From: NAT127 sp034717695 | Lineage (GTDB): Bacteria; Pseudomonadota; Gammaproteobacteria; Pseudomonadales; Porticoccaceae | DNA: 64,000 bases | NCBI GenBank assembly: GCA_034717695.1 | Contig: JAYELS010000072.1 | Coordinates: 1-64,000 of the forward strand | Direction: 5' to 3' | Part shown: in pieces, positions 32,940 through 41,476 of the stretch | Layout of the letters: each line of letters starts with the position of its first letter | How positions within the stretch are numbered: the first letter of the stretch is position 1 | Translations under genes and position numbers: made by a program | The notes under the pieces: model-generated | What the model was told of the DNA's origin: nothing | What the model saw: only the letters and a program-made list of their open reading frames with translations | The model's database searches: none

Positions 32940-33032
32940 TTTGTCATTGCAAGGAGCGCAGCGACAAAGCAATCTCATATTCCATTGAATACTTGTGACG
33001 TTGAGATTGCTGCGTCTTCTCGCAATGACAAA
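32940..33032. repeat. Palindromic mini-element (REP/MITE-like)
   Basis: Terminal inverted repeats TTTGTCATTGC (32940-32950) and GCAATGACAAA (33022-33032) are perfect over 11 bases. Inside them GCAATCTCA (32969-32977) pairs with TGAGATTGC (33002-33010). The sequences GTCATTGC followed by GGAGCGCAGCGAC and GCAATCTC resemble palindromic interspersed repeats seen in many bacterial genomes. It has no coding capacity and lower GC than its surroundings. With the operator palindrome it accounts for most of the 380-base gap 32778-33157. Confidence 0.75.
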
Positions 33033-33157
33033 GAGTCAGTCAGAGGGCCTTTGAAACATCGCGCATTTTTTTCGCCGCCTGCAAAAGCCTATACTTGGCG
33101 CCTTAAAAACGACACCGGTGCCCGCGGGCATTCGACACAGACCCACGAGCCCCTGCC

Positions 33158-34573
33158 ATGCCGGAAAACCCCAAGCCAGCCGCCCCCTACCGGGAACTGT
33201 TGCCCATTACCCTCGCCGTGATGACCGGGGTGTTGTCCACGTCGTTCTCGGCGATTTTCGCCAATATCGCCCTGCCCGACGTGATGGCGGAATTCGCCGT
33301 GGCCCACGGCACCGCCCACTGGCTGATCACCGCCTTCGTCACCTGCGCCACCCTGACCATGCTGCTCGCCGGCTGGGGGGCCAACCGCGTGGGGGTTCGC
33401 ACCCTGTTCATGGGCGCGCTGATGCTGTTTATCCTCAGCTCCCTGCTGGGGGGATTCGGCACCAGCATCCAGGCGGTGATCGCCGCCCGGGCCCTCCAGG
33501 GAGCGAGCATGGGGTTTATCAGCGTGCTGGCGCTGATGGCGCTGTTCGCGTCCTTTCCCGTGGAGCGGCGCGGCCGCGCCGGCGCGCTGTTTGGCCTCGG
33601 CATGGCCCTCGCGCCCACCACCGGGCCCACCCTCTCGGGCTTTATCGTCGAGTGGTGGAGCTGGCGGGGAATTTTCTTTGCTCCCATCGCCCTCGCCCTG
33701 CTGTCCCTCGCCCTCGCATTTCGGCTGATGCCCGCCCTCGACAAGGGGAGCCGGGGCGCGTCGCGGCCCTTCGATTGGGTGGGATTCGTGTTGATCGTGA
33801 TCTTCCTGGCGCTGCTGTTTGGCGCCACCAGTTACCTGCGGGACCACCACTGGCCGCCGCGACCACTGCTGTTGACCCTGACCCTGCTCGCGGTGGTGCT
33901 GGCCCTGCTGGTGCGCTACGAGATACGCCGCGCCCATCCGCTGCTCAGCCTGCACCTGTTTCGCTATCCGGTGTTCACCGCGTCCGCCTGCGTGTCCTTT
34001 GTCTACGGCATGGGGCTCTGGGGCTCCGGCTACCTGATTGCCCTCTACCTCCAGGACGGGCTTGGCCTCAGCGCCATGACCACCGGGCTGGTGATGCTGC
34101 CCTCCGGGCTCTTGCTGTGCCTGCTGCTGCCCCTGGGGGGCAAGCTGGTGGACGATCAACCACCCCAGCGGGTGGTGACCCTCGGCGTGCTGTTTTCCGT
34201 GGTGGCGTTCATGGCCCTGGGCTTTACCGGGGTATCCACGGGGCTCTGGGTGTTTGCCGCCCTGATCGCCATCAGCCGTGGCCTCGGCATGGGGATCATG
34301 ATCCCCGGCCTCGACGCCACCGCCACCCGGGGCCTGCCCCCGGGGCTGATGAACGAGGGCATCGCCATGGCGAATTTCCTCCGCCAGCTGGGGGGCGCCA
34401 TGAGCGCCAATGTGCTGATGCTGGTGTACGAGTGGCGCCTCGCCGCCAACCAGCCCGAGCCCGATGCGGTGATCAGCAGCTACCAGGAGACGTCGATATT
34501 CCTGGGGCTGGTGTTCCTGGTGGCGGTGATCCCCGCGCTGCGGATGCGGGTTGGCGCCCAGGGGATCAGGTGA
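33158..34573 (+). CDS. MFS multidrug transporter, 14-helix DHA2 (EmrB/QacA) type
   Basis: 471 residues with about 14 hydrophobic helices. Helix 1 to 2 reads FANIALPDVMAEF. The AHWLITAFVTCAT segment and GLGMALAPTTGPTLSGFI (motif C, the antiporter motif) are characteristic of DHA2 exporters. It likely pumps out a toxic hydrophobic compound. A TATACT -10-like box lies at 33090-33095 without a good -35. It is convergent with the alcohol dehydrogenase gene (29 bp between stops). Confidence 0.83.
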   Translation: MPENPKPAAPYRELLPITLAVMTGVLSTSFSAIFANIALPDVMAEFAVAHGTAHWLITAFVTCATLTMLLAGWGANRVGVRTLFMGALMLFILSSLLGGFGTSIQAVIAARALQGASMGFISVLALMALFASFPVERRGRAGALFGLGMALAPTTGPTLSGFIVEWWSWRGIFFAPIALALLSLALAFRLMPALDKGSRGASRPFDWVGFVLIVIFLALLFGATSYLRDHHWPPRPLLLTLTLLAVVLALLVRYEIRRAHPLLSLHLFRYPVFTASACVSFVYGMGLWGSGYLIALYLQDGLGLSAMTTGLVMLPSGLLLCLLLPLGGKLVDDQPPQRVVTLGVLFSVVAFMALGFTGVSTGLWVFAALIAISRGLGMGIMIPGLDATATRGLPPGLMNEGIAMANFLRQLGGAMSANVLMLVYEWRLAANQPEPDAVISSYQETSIFLGLVFLVAVIPALRMRVGAQGIR

Positions 34574-34602
34574 GGTTCAGCTCTACGCATGGTGTCTGAC
34601 CT

Positions 34603-35628
34603 TTACCAGGGGGCGATCTGGACCTTGCAGTGGTTGTTGCGCTGCTTGAGCGCTTCGAACGTATCCGGGGCCTGGTCGAGGGAGACCACCTCGGTGATCA
34701 TGGCCCGGGGTTCCACCCGCCCGCTGTCGAGGGCGCCGATGGCGGTTTCGAACTGGCGCCGGTCGTACATGAAACTGAAGCGCAGGGCGACCTCCTTGAT
34801 CATCGCCATCATCGGCGTGAAGCTGTCCGGCGACCAGCACACCCCGGGGGCGCAGACCACCCCGCCGCTCCGCACCGCCGCCACCGCCCCGTCGAGGGAG
34901 CCGGGCATTCCCGCGCAGTCGAAGACGATATCCGCCTCGCCGCCGAGGGCCTCGGTGGCCTGACGGGGCAGGTCCCGCTCCGGCGCGGGAATGAGAAACG
35001 CATCCGCCCCCACCGCCCGGGCCATGGCTTCCCGGCGGTTCGAGGTGGCGGATACGGCGACCCGCCCCGCCCCGGACAACCGCGTCCAGTAGGCGGCGGC
35101 GATGCCGATGGGGCCGGCGCCGATCACCAGCACCCGGTCACCGGCGCGGATGCCCGACAGCTGCACCGCGCGCAGGGACACCGCCAGGGGCTCCACCAGC
35201 GCGCCGTCGTCGAAACCGAGGGTGTTGGGCAGGGGCAGACACCAGCGGGCATCCGCCAGGGCGTACTCGGCGTAACCGCCCCTCACCCCCTGGGCGCCGT
35301 GCATCCGCCGCGCGGCGCACCCCGTGGGCTGGCCCGCGAGGCAGGCCTGGCAAGTGCCGCAGGAGAGCAGCGGCATCACCGCCACCCGGTCGCCGACTTT
35401 CAGACCTTCGGCGCCCCGCGCAAGGGCCACCACCTCCCCGGCGAACTCGTGGCCCGGCACATCCCCCGGCTGGAAGCTGAAGCTGTGGGCCTCGGCCATG
35501 TGCAGGTCGCTGCCGCAGATGCCACAGCGCTGGACACGGATCACCACCTGGCCGCTCCCGGGGGTGGGATCGGCGATGCGCTCGATGGCAAGGGGCTTGC
35601 CGCTGCCCTGATAGACCGCTGCCTTCAT
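34603..35628 (-). CDS. Zinc-dependent alcohol dehydrogenase (MDR family)
   Basis: 341 residues from the ATG at 35628 (MKAAVYQG), with GGGAG upstream. Catalytic-zinc ligands are visible in CGICGSDLH (C35, with C38 following) and GHE (H60, E61). The structural zinc site C90-C93-C96-C104 is complete. The NAD loop is VLVIGAGPIGIAAA. It oxidises a primary or secondary alcohol, or reduces a carbonyl. It is the third gene after a glyoxalase-like protein and an SDR on the same strand, and may finish alcohol oxidation started by that SDR. Confidence 0.87.
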   Translation of the reverse strand: MKAAVYQGSGKPLAIERIADPTPGSGQVVIRVQRCGICGSDLHMAEAHSFSFQPGDVPGHEFAGEVVALARGAEGLKVGDRVAVMPLLSCGTCQACLAGQPTGCAARRMHGAQGVRGGYAEYALADARWCLPLPNTLGFDDGALVEPLAVSLRAVQLSGIRAGDRVLVIGAGPIGIAAAYWTRLSGAGRVAVSATSNRREAMARAVGADAFLIPAPERDLPRQATEALGGEADIVFDCAGMPGSLDGAVAAVRSGGVVCAPGVCWSPDSFTPMMAMIKEVALRFSFMYDRRQFETAIGALDSGRVEPRAMITEVVSLDQAPDTFEALKQRNNHCKVQIAPW

Positions 35629-35644
35629 GGGAACTCCCGCTACC

Positions 35645-36418
35645 TCAGCTGGTGGGCAATTGGTCGACGAATTCCCCGGCATTCCAGCCGCCGTCCACCA
35701 GGTACTCCGACCCGTTGCAATAACTGGACTCGTCGCTGGCGAGGAACAGGCTCATGTTGGCGATCTCCACCGGCAGGCCGATGCGTTTCAAGGGCACCCC
35801 GGCGCACATGGCATTTTCCGCCGGCCCCGGCTCCGCGCTGGTGGCGCCCACCATGGGGGTAAACACCGCGCCCGGGTGGACGCTGTTGACGCGGATGTTG
35901 TAGGCCCCCAGCTCCAGGGCCGCGGCCTTGGTCATGCCCCGCACCGCCCACTTGGTGGCGGAGTAGGCCATCAGGCCATTCTTGGAGCGGAACCCCTCCA
36001 GGGAAGAGATATTGACGATCGAGCCCTTGCCGCGCTTTTTCATCGGCTCGATCACCGCCCGCATGCCCAGGAAGGGACCGATCTGGTTGATGGCGATGAT
36101 GCGCTGGAAATCCGCCAGGGTGGTCTCCCTCACCGAGGCCACATGCAGAATTCCGGCGTTGTTGACCAGCACGTCGACGCCGCCGAAGGTCTCCTCGGCG
36201 AAGCGCACGATCGCCTCCCACTGGTCCTCCCGGGTGACATCCAGGGGGTGGTAGCGGCAGCTGTCGCCGAGGCTCGCCGCCAGCGCCCTGCCCTGCTCGT
36301 CGAGCACATCCCCCACCACCACCTTGGCGCCCTCCGCCACAAAGCGGCGCACGGTGGCCTCGCCCATGCCCCGGGAGCCCCCGGTGATGATCGCAACTCT
36401 GTCCTGCAAACGTCCCAT
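35645..36418 (-). CDS. SDR resembling 3-alpha/20-beta-hydroxysteroid dehydrogenases
   Basis: 257 residues from the ATG at 36418, preceded by AGGAAGGAA. Motifs are TGGSRGMG (12-19), NNAGILH (87-93), S139 in NISSLEG, Y152/K156 in YSATK and VDGGWNAG at the end. The overall pattern (GRLQDRVAIITGG, LDVTREDQW) is that of NAD-dependent hydroxysteroid dehydrogenases such as 3-alpha,20-beta-HSD. General SDR oxidoreductases share it too, so substrate is not certain. It lies 16 bp upstream of the zinc alcohol dehydrogenase gene. Confidence 0.86.
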   Translation of the reverse strand: MGRLQDRVAIITGGSRGMGEATVRRFVAEGAKVVVGDVLDEQGRALAASLGDSCRYHPLDVTREDQWEAIVRFAEETFGGVDVLVNNAGILHVASVRETTLADFQRIIAINQIGPFLGMRAVIEPMKKRGKGSIVNISSLEGFRSKNGLMAYSATKWAVRGMTKAAALELGAYNIRVNSVHPGAVFTPMVGATSAEPGPAENAMCAGVPLKRIGLPVEIANMSLFLASDESSYCNGSEYLVDGGWNAGEFVDQLPTS

Positions 36419-36477
36419 GGTTATTCCTTCCTGATCGTTATGGATGGCTGAAAATACGCGGGAGCCCGCCGGCCCCG

Positions 36478-36987
36478 TCAGTTGTTGGGAATACTGGCGA
36501 ACATCGCCGCCGACGCCGGATCGAGCCACATGTATTCCAGATAGTGACCGAGGGTCTTGCGCTCGTCCAGGTAGAGAAAGCTGGCCGGGCCCGCGGCATT
36601 TTCGATGGCGATGGGGTGGCGCTGTTCATCGAGCCCGGCGCGAAAGGCATCCCACTCGGCCCGCTCCCGGTGGCGACAGGCCACATGGTGGAAGACCAGG
36701 GCAAAGCCGCTCTCCGGCAATACCTCGGCGTAGATGCCACTGCCGTCGTCCACCGGTTCGATCAATTCTATCTGGTTGTGATCGACGCCGGCAAAGGCGA
36801 GCTTGAGCACATTGGTGACCGGACGACCCTGGCGGTATACCTCGCTGGCGATGGGCTCCGGCAGCGTCAGGAATTGGCGGACGCCGTATTGCTCGGCGAA
36901 TACAGCCTTGGCCCGCTCGATATCGTTGGTGACATAGGCAAACTGGAAAAGCCCGGCGAAATGGTGGCGAAAGGCGGCGCTGGTCAC
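36478..36987 (-). CDS. Glyoxalase-like VOC domain protein
   Basis: 169 residues forming a single vicinal-oxygen-chelate module. FQFAYVTNDIERAKAVFAEQYGV is the typical first beta-alpha unit (quoted in parts: FQFAYVTND, AVFAEQYGV), with NQIELIEP and FHHVACRHRERAEW further on. It is too short for an extradiol ring-cleavage dioxygenase, which needs two modules. Methylmalonyl-CoA epimerase-like or binding functions are possible. The gene lies 59 bp before the SDR gene, and its own promoter must lie in 36988-37180, where I see no clear -35/-10 and no operator. Confidence 0.7.
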   Translation of the reverse strand: MTSAAFRHHFAGLFQFAYVTNDIERAKAVFAEQYGVRQFLTLPEPIASEVYRQGRPVTNVLKLAFAGVDHNQIELIEPVDDGSGIYAEVLPESGFALVFHHVACRHRERAEWDAFRAGLDEQRHPIAIENAAGPASFLYLDERKTLGHYLEYMWLDPASAAMFASIPNN

Positions 36988-37130
36988 GGCAATGTCCTGT
37001 GGTGTCGTTATGATTCACCGATGCTAAAGGCCCCGCCAATTACTGTACAGAACAAAGCCTTTGATGGCGGGTCAATTCCGGCCGGGCTGGCGGAAATGGC
37101 ACAGCGCCGTCCCCGGAATAAAACTCCGGC

Positions 37131-37154
37131 AAAAAAAACCGCCCATACGGGCGG
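37131..37154 (-). terminator. Rho-independent terminator of the amidohydrolase gene
   Basis: A CCGCCC/GGGCGG stem with loop ATAC (37139-37154) is followed on the minus strand by eight T residues (37131-37138), 26 bases past the amidohydrolase stop. It separates that transcript from the glyoxalase/SDR/alcohol dehydrogenase genes. Confidence 0.9.
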
Positions 37155-37180
37155 CCAGGGTAAGGGGATTCGAAGCCCAA

Positions 37181-38371
37181 TCAGTCCCGCGCGCCTTCCA
37201 GCAAACCCTTGAGGTTGCTGTGCATGATGCGCTTCTTGTGGGCATCGGACAGGCTCATGATGTCGTTGACGAAATCCATGGGCTTCTTGAGGCCCTCGGG
37301 GTGCGGCCAGTCGCTGCCGAACAGCACCCGGTTGGCCCCCATCAGGTCGACGATCTTGTCGATGGGGTCCTCGTAGAAGGGGGCGATGAACACGTGCTCC
37401 CGGAAGCTCTCCACCGGGTCGCGGGCAAAGGCCTGGGGCATCTTCTTGTAGGTGTGGGCCAGGCGCCCCAAGAGGGGCTCCAGCCAGGAGGAGCCGTTCT
37501 CCAGCACCGCCACCCGCACGCCGGGGAAGCGGTCGAACACGCCGTGGCACACCAGCGCCGCCAGGGTGTCGGAAATGGCGCGGCCCATCCAGTCGAGGAC
37601 TTCGTTGAAGGGGTCCTTCTCGAAGGGGCGGAATTCCCCCTGGCCGCCGGCGGTCCACCACTGGTAGATGCGGTCGTAGCCGGAGTCGGAGACATGGTGG
37701 ATCACGAAGATGCCGGAATCCTCGATGCGCTTCCAGAAGGGGTCGAACTCCTTGAAGGCGTGGGAACGGCTGCCCTTGAGACCCGCCACCGGGGCGGGGC
37801 GAATCAGCACCGAGCGGGCGCCGGCTTCCAGGAGGAAATCCAGCTCCCGGCAGGCGGCATCCACATCCGCCAGGTTGATGGCGCCGGTGGGATGCTGGCG
37901 GCCATTGGTGAAGCCGTATTCCTCGGCGACCCACAGGTTCAGGGAGTGGAACAGGGCCTGGATGGTTTCCGGTTTGTGGGCGAGGCGCTCCTCGATCACC
38001 GACGCCAGGGTGGGCAGCAGGATGGTGGCGTGGATGCCTTCCTGGTCGAGGATCTTCAGGTGGGCGGGGCCGCTGTGGAACTCGGGGCGGGACTTGACCG
38101 GGGGGCCGCCATATTCCCGGAGGGACAGGCCCTCGGGGTTCTTGCCCCGGTACCAGCCCTCGTGGGAACCCACCTCGGCCACCACCTCGAAGGTGGGGTT
38201 GGGGATGTAGTCGGAGATCACACCCGCCACCGCGAGCTTGGTGCGGCCGTTGATCTGCACGTACTGGAAATCCCGCTGGAAGGCCTTGGGCAGATGGCGC
38301 AGGAAGGCTTCCGGCGGCTCGTAGTAATGTTGGTCCGCATCGTAGATGGGGTAGTCGGGGGTCGTGCTCAT
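37181..38371 (-). CDS. Amidohydrolase_2 family metal-dependent hydrolase/decarboxylase
   Basis: 396 residues. The N-terminal metal motif is DADQHYYE (D13, H15), a later histidine lies in FVIHHVSDSG, and FGSDWPHPEG carries the family's C-terminal Asp. These are the landmarks of Amidohydrolase_2 enzymes (ACMSD-like decarboxylases and C-C or ester hydrolases on cyclic acids). Related proteins are common in steroid and terpenoid catabolic clusters. It is transcribed alone: a strong promoter with an operator in its spacer upstream, a terminator downstream. Confidence 0.87.
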   Translation of the reverse strand: MSTTPDYPIYDADQHYYEPPEAFLRHLPKAFQRDFQYVQINGRTKLAVAGVISDYIPNPTFEVVAEVGSHEGWYRGKNPEGLSLREYGGPPVKSRPEFHSGPAHLKILDQEGIHATILLPTLASVIEERLAHKPETIQALFHSLNLWVAEEYGFTNGRQHPTGAINLADVDAACRELDFLLEAGARSVLIRPAPVAGLKGSRSHAFKEFDPFWKRIEDSGIFVIHHVSDSGYDRIYQWWTAGGQGEFRPFEKDPFNEVLDWMGRAISDTLAALVCHGVFDRFPGVRVAVLENGSSWLEPLLGRLAHTYKKMPQAFARDPVESFREHVFIAPFYEDPIDKIVDLMGANRVLFGSDWPHPEGLKKPMDFVNDIMSLSDAHKKRIMHSNLKGLLEGARD

Positions 38372-38478
38372 CAGTAACTCCTCGGAGGTGATCCGGTGTC
38401 GGTTTCGGTCGCGTCCGGCGGCGCGACGTTCAAATTCAGGGGGTGCTCCCGGGCCGGAGCGGAGGGATCCAGGCCCAC

Positions 38479-38507
38479 AAACTAACTAGTCGTCAGTTAT
38501 CTGTCAA
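38479..38507 (-). promoter_or_regulatory. Sigma-70 promoter of the amidohydrolase gene
   Basis: Minus strand TTGACA (38502-38507), 17 bases, TAGTTT (38479-38484). The whole spacer is occupied by the operator at 38480-38498, a textbook repressor arrangement. Confidence 0.78.
38480..38498. promoter_or_regulatory. Island operator, site 5 (amidohydrolase)
   Basis: AACTAAC-TAGTC-GTCAGTT, one of the closest matches to the consensus; each half differs from perfect symmetry by one base. It fills the -35/-10 spacer of the minus-strand promoter and is 108 bases before the ATG at 38371. Confidence 0.85.
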
Positions 38508-38543
38508 GGGCTTTCCACGCCGCTCGCCCGCGGCGCGGACCCC

Positions 38544-39347
38544 TTACCAGGCGGAGCGGTGCTGGCCGCCGTCCACGGCAATCCAGTTGCCGGTAAGGAA
38601 GCCGCCGTACTCCGAGGCCAGGAAGGCGATCAGCCCGCCCATTTCCTCGGGCTTGCCGAGGCGGCCCACGGGAATGCCGAATTTCTCCCGCACCCAGGCC
38701 TCCATGTTGGTTTCGCCGATGGACAGCTCCCGGGCAAACTTTTGCACCGCCTCGGTGGCGATCCAGCCGGTGCCCAGGGTATTGACGGTGATGCCGTGGG
38801 GCCCGAGGTCGTTGGCGAGGGTCTTGTTGAGCACCACCACCGGCGCCCGGGCAATGTTGTGGAGCAGGTGCTCGATCTCCGCCGGCGGCTCCTTGGCGGC
38901 GCCGGAGCCCACGTTGATGAGCCGGCCCCAGCCCTGGGCCTTCATGTGGGGGATCACCGCGCGGGTGAGGTACACCACGCTCATGGTGAGGTGCTGGAAA
39001 GCCTGCATGTAGTCCTCGTCGGTGAGGGTGTCGAAGGTGCCCTCGCCGTCGGCGCCGCCATCCCCCAGGTGGACGTTGGTCACCACGATATCCGGCGAGC
39101 CGAAAGTGTCCCGGGCGAAGGCCACGGCGCGCTCCACGTCGGCGCGGTCGGTGAGGTCGGCGGCAACCCCCGCCACCGTGGCGCCGGTTGCACGCATCGC
39201 CGCCACCGCCTCGTCGACGCTGTGCTGGCGCCGGCCGACGACGATCACCTTGCAGCCTTCCCGGGCGAAAATGTCCGCCGCGGCCCGACCGATGCCCCGG
39301 GTGCCGCCGGAGACGAACGCCACTTTTCCCGCAATGCCAAGATCCAT
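38544..39347 (-). CDS. SDR-fold protein lacking the Tyr/Lys catalytic pair
   Basis: 267 residues with a good Rossmann start, SGGTRGIG at 13-20, and a C-terminal VDGGQH. At the position of YxxxK the sequence is HNIAR (H163, R167), judged by alignment of VVVLNKTLA with the usual VxGLTKTLA. The NNAG motif is TNVHLG. Ser148 is 15 residues before the Tyr position. The fold is certain, but a standard SDR oxidoreductase reaction is doubtful. It is the last gene of the operon 41276 to 38544, 21 bp after the kinase-like gene. Confidence 0.8.
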   Translation of the reverse strand: MDLGIAGKVAFVSGGTRGIGRAAADIFAREGCKVIVVGRRQHSVDEAVAAMRATGATVAGVAADLTDRADVERAVAFARDTFGSPDIVVTNVHLGDGGADGEGTFDTLTDEDYMQAFQHLTMSVVYLTRAVIPHMKAQGWGRLINVGSGAAKEPPAEIEHLLHNIARAPVVVLNKTLANDLGPHGITVNTLGTGWIATEAVQKFARELSIGETNMEAWVREKFGIPVGRLGKPEEMGGLIAFLASEYGGFLTGNWIAVDGGQHRSAW

Positions 39348-39368
39348 ACAAACTCCGTCAATAAAGGG

Positions 39369-40463
39369 TTACAAAAGCTCGGCGACCAGGGCCGCCGTGT
39401 CGTGGTCGTCATAGGCGGTGGTGAGCCGCAACAGGTTGACGGTATTGATCTCCCAGCCGTAATTGACCACCGAGGTGGTGAGCCAGCCGATGTAGACGCC
39501 CCAGATCAGGGTGCGGCGGTACTCGGTGAAGGCCTCGTCAAAACCGGGCGGCGCGGCGACCCCCTGGGCGGCCAGCCGGCCCAGGTAGTGGCGCAACAGG
39601 TCCTGCTCGTGGCGGCGGCGGACGTCGATGGGCAGCGCCGTGGTGATCAGGTAGTTGACGTCGTGCATGCAATAGCCCCGCACCATCAGCTGCCAGTCCA
39701 ACAGGCCCGCGCTGCCATCCGGCAAAAAGTAGATATTGCCGATATGGCTGTCGCCGTGGAGCAGAGTCTGGGGCAGGGTCGCCTGGTGGCGCTGCACGGC
39801 CATCATGCCCCTGAGCAGCCCGTCGCCACTGCTGCCCATCTTCGCCACCAGCTCCCGCTTGTAGGGGTTGGTGTCGATCTCCTGCTGGATGGCGTGGGGC
39901 ACCAGCTGGGTCATGAAGTCGTTGAGGGGCCCGCCCACATGGGTTTCGAGGCCCGCAAGGTCGGCGGCGAAGCGGGGGCTTTGCCAGTAGCGGGCGTGGA
40001 GCGCGGCGAGCACATCCAGGGCCGCGGCCACGGCCTCGACGCCGACATTGGACAGGGCATTGGGGAACCGGGCGCCCCGCACCGACAGATCCTCCAGCAA
40101 CAGCAGGAAGCGGTGACTGTCGTGGTCATAGGCGGCGCCCAGGGTGCGGGGTGCCTCGATGGTCTGCTCGCGGCGCAGATCCCGGTAGAAGCGCACCTCG
40201 TTGGCGTACAGGGGCCAGGGCAGTTGCTCCAGATCGTAGGCCAGCTTGACCAACACCTGGCGGGGCAGGTCATCCCCGCTGCCGGGCCTGTAGTCGAGCT
40301 CGACGAAGGCCCGCGCCGAGGTGGAGACCATGCCGTCGCCATACTGCATGGCCTTGAGAACCGTGAAATCCTCCACGACCGCTTGCGGGTGCTGCTGGCG
40401 CACCAGGGCGTTGAGGGTGTGGAGGTCGAGATCGGCGATGCGTTCGGGAATCCTGATGGTCAT
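39369..40463 (-). CDS. Aminoglycoside-phosphotransferase/ecdysteroid-kinase-like protein
   Basis: 364 residues. The Brenner-type catalytic loop LLHGDSHIGNIYF gives H236, D238, H240 and N243, and LLDWQ supplies the metal-binding D256. An N-terminal lysine (VLVKLAYD) is in the place of the ATP lysine. The pattern fits the APH/EcKL group of small-molecule kinases, whose insect members phosphorylate ecdysteroids and whose bacterial members occur in steroid and terpenoid clusters. Its stop is three bases before the SDR gene start's stop on the upstream side, so it is tightly coupled to 40467-41276. Phosphorylation of a hydroxylated substrate is inferred. Confidence 0.8.
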   Translation of the reverse strand: MTIRIPERIADLDLHTLNALVRQQHPQAVVEDFTVLKAMQYGDGMVSTSARAFVELDYRPGSGDDLPRQVLVKLAYDLEQLPWPLYANEVRFYRDLRREQTIEAPRTLGAAYDHDSHRFLLLLEDLSVRGARFPNALSNVGVEAVAAALDVLAALHARYWQSPRFAADLAGLETHVGGPLNDFMTQLVPHAIQQEIDTNPYKRELVAKMGSSGDGLLRGMMAVQRHQATLPQTLLHGDSHIGNIYFLPDGSAGLLDWQLMVRGYCMHDVNYLITTALPIDVRRRHEQDLLRHYLGRLAAQGVAAPPGFDEAFTEYRRTLIWGVYIGWLTTSVVNYGWEINTVNLLRLTTAYDDHDTAALVAELL

Positions 40464-40466
40464 GGC

Positions 40467-41276
40467 CTACCCCTGCCGGCCCGGGGCATCGGCGAGGATC
40501 TTCTCCAGATCCGGCATGGGGGACATGCTGCTGCCGCCATCCACCAGCAATTGGGCGCCGGTGATATAGCCCGACGCCCGGGACGCGAGGAACAGCACGG
40601 CATTGGCGATATCCGCCACGGTGCCGGGGCGGGGCACCGGGTAGGTGGTGGTGAGGGCCTGGGTGATCTCCGGCCCGATATTGCCCAGCACCCGATCGGA
40701 GGCAATCAGCCCCGGCTCCACGGTGTTGACCAGGATATTGCGCTTGCCGAGTTCCATGGCCAGCCCCCGGGAAAACTCGTTCATGAACGCCTTGGTGGAG
40801 GAATAGCAGATATTGCCCTGGAGGTACTGGCGGCCCGCCGAGCCCGAGGAGATGAAAATGATGCGACCCCTGTCCGGGGCGCGGGACAGGTGGGGGGCGC
40901 AGTCCCGGGCGAGCCAGAAAAGGGAATTGACGTTGCTGCGCACGAGCAGCTCGAATTCGTCCTCGTCAATGTCCACCACCTCCCCCTGCACCCAGTGGGC
41001 GGCGCAGTGCACCACCACGTCGAGGCGGCCGAAGTGGGCGACGCCCTGCTCCACCATCTGCTTCATGCTGTGGCGGTCGGCATTGTCCGCCTGGACCAGC
41101 AGCGCCTCCCCGCCCCGGGCGCGGATGGCGTCCACCGTCTCCTCCCCGTAGCTTGGGGTGCGCGCGGCGATGATCAGTTTGGCGCCCCGGGCACCGAATG
41201 CCTCGGCGACGCCGCGACCCATGCCGCGACCGCCCCCCGTGACCAGCACCACCTTGTCTGCGAATGATTCCGACAT
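40467..41276 (-). CDS. Short-chain dehydrogenase/reductase
   Basis: 269 residues with TGGGRGMG (13-20), a NAADxx-like CAAH replacing NNAG, S144 in FISSGSAG, Y158/K162 in YSSTK and LVDGGSS near the end. All catalytic residues are present. It is first in the operon SDR, kinase-like protein, degenerate SDR, and is divergent from the Fe-S flavoenzyme at 41477 across operator site 6, 114 bases from its start. It probably oxidises a ring hydroxyl. Confidence 0.85.
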   Translation of the reverse strand: MSESFADKVVLVTGGGRGMGRGVAEAFGARGAKLIIAARTPSYGEETVDAIRARGGEALLVQADNADRHSMKQMVEQGVAHFGRLDVVVHCAAHWVQGEVVDIDEDEFELLVRSNVNSLFWLARDCAPHLSRAPDRGRIIFISSGSAGRQYLQGNICYSSTKAFMNEFSRGLAMELGKRNILVNTVEPGLIASDRVLGNIGPEITQALTTTYPVPRPGTVADIANAVLFLASRASGYITGAQLLVDGGSSMSPMPDLEKILADAPGRQG

Positions 41277-41360
41277 TGTGTTCTCCGTTTATTGTTATCA
41301 ACCCGGCAAAGCCTGCCAGCCGGCGGGACATCCCGCAATGGAATCCCGCAATGGAAAAGG

Positions 41361-41389
41361 TCGACAGCGGGGCTGAGTGGCGATACCAT
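41361..41389 (+). promoter_or_regulatory. Sigma-70 promoter of the Fe-S flavoenzyme gene
   Basis: TCGACA (41361-41366), 17 bases, TACCAT (41384-41389). The operator begins two bases after the -10. The same TACCAT/operator arrangement is found at site 3 (23921-23944). Confidence 0.65.
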
Positions 41390-41390
41390 T

Positions 41391-41409
41391 AACTAACAAT
41401 GTATCAGCT
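41391..41409. promoter_or_regulatory. Island operator, site 6 (Fe-S flavoenzyme / SDR operon, divergent)
   Basis: AACTAAC-AATGT-ATCAGCT, perfect left half and a slightly divergent right half. It covers the expected transcription start of the plus-strand gene (67 bases before its ATG at 41477) and lies 114 bases before the divergent SDR ATG at 41276. It makes a longer flavoenzyme start at 41399 unlikely. Confidence 0.8.
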
Positions 41410-41476
41410 TTGGCGCCGGGCGTCCAGATCCCGTCGCCCCGCCGCAGACGCCAACACCACCGAGGAACGTACCCGG

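Noticed and set aside
36478..36987. The glyoxalase-like gene as an extradiol ring-cleavage dioxygenase
   Set aside because: It is 169 residues with a single VOC module; HsaC/BphC-type enzymes need about 290-300 residues with two modules and a full His-His-Glu iron site.
37041..37048. CTGTACAG-type palindrome as a LexA box
   Set aside because: It is an isolated eight-base palindrome; LexA boxes are longer (CTGT-N8-ACAG) and no SOS-type gene is near.
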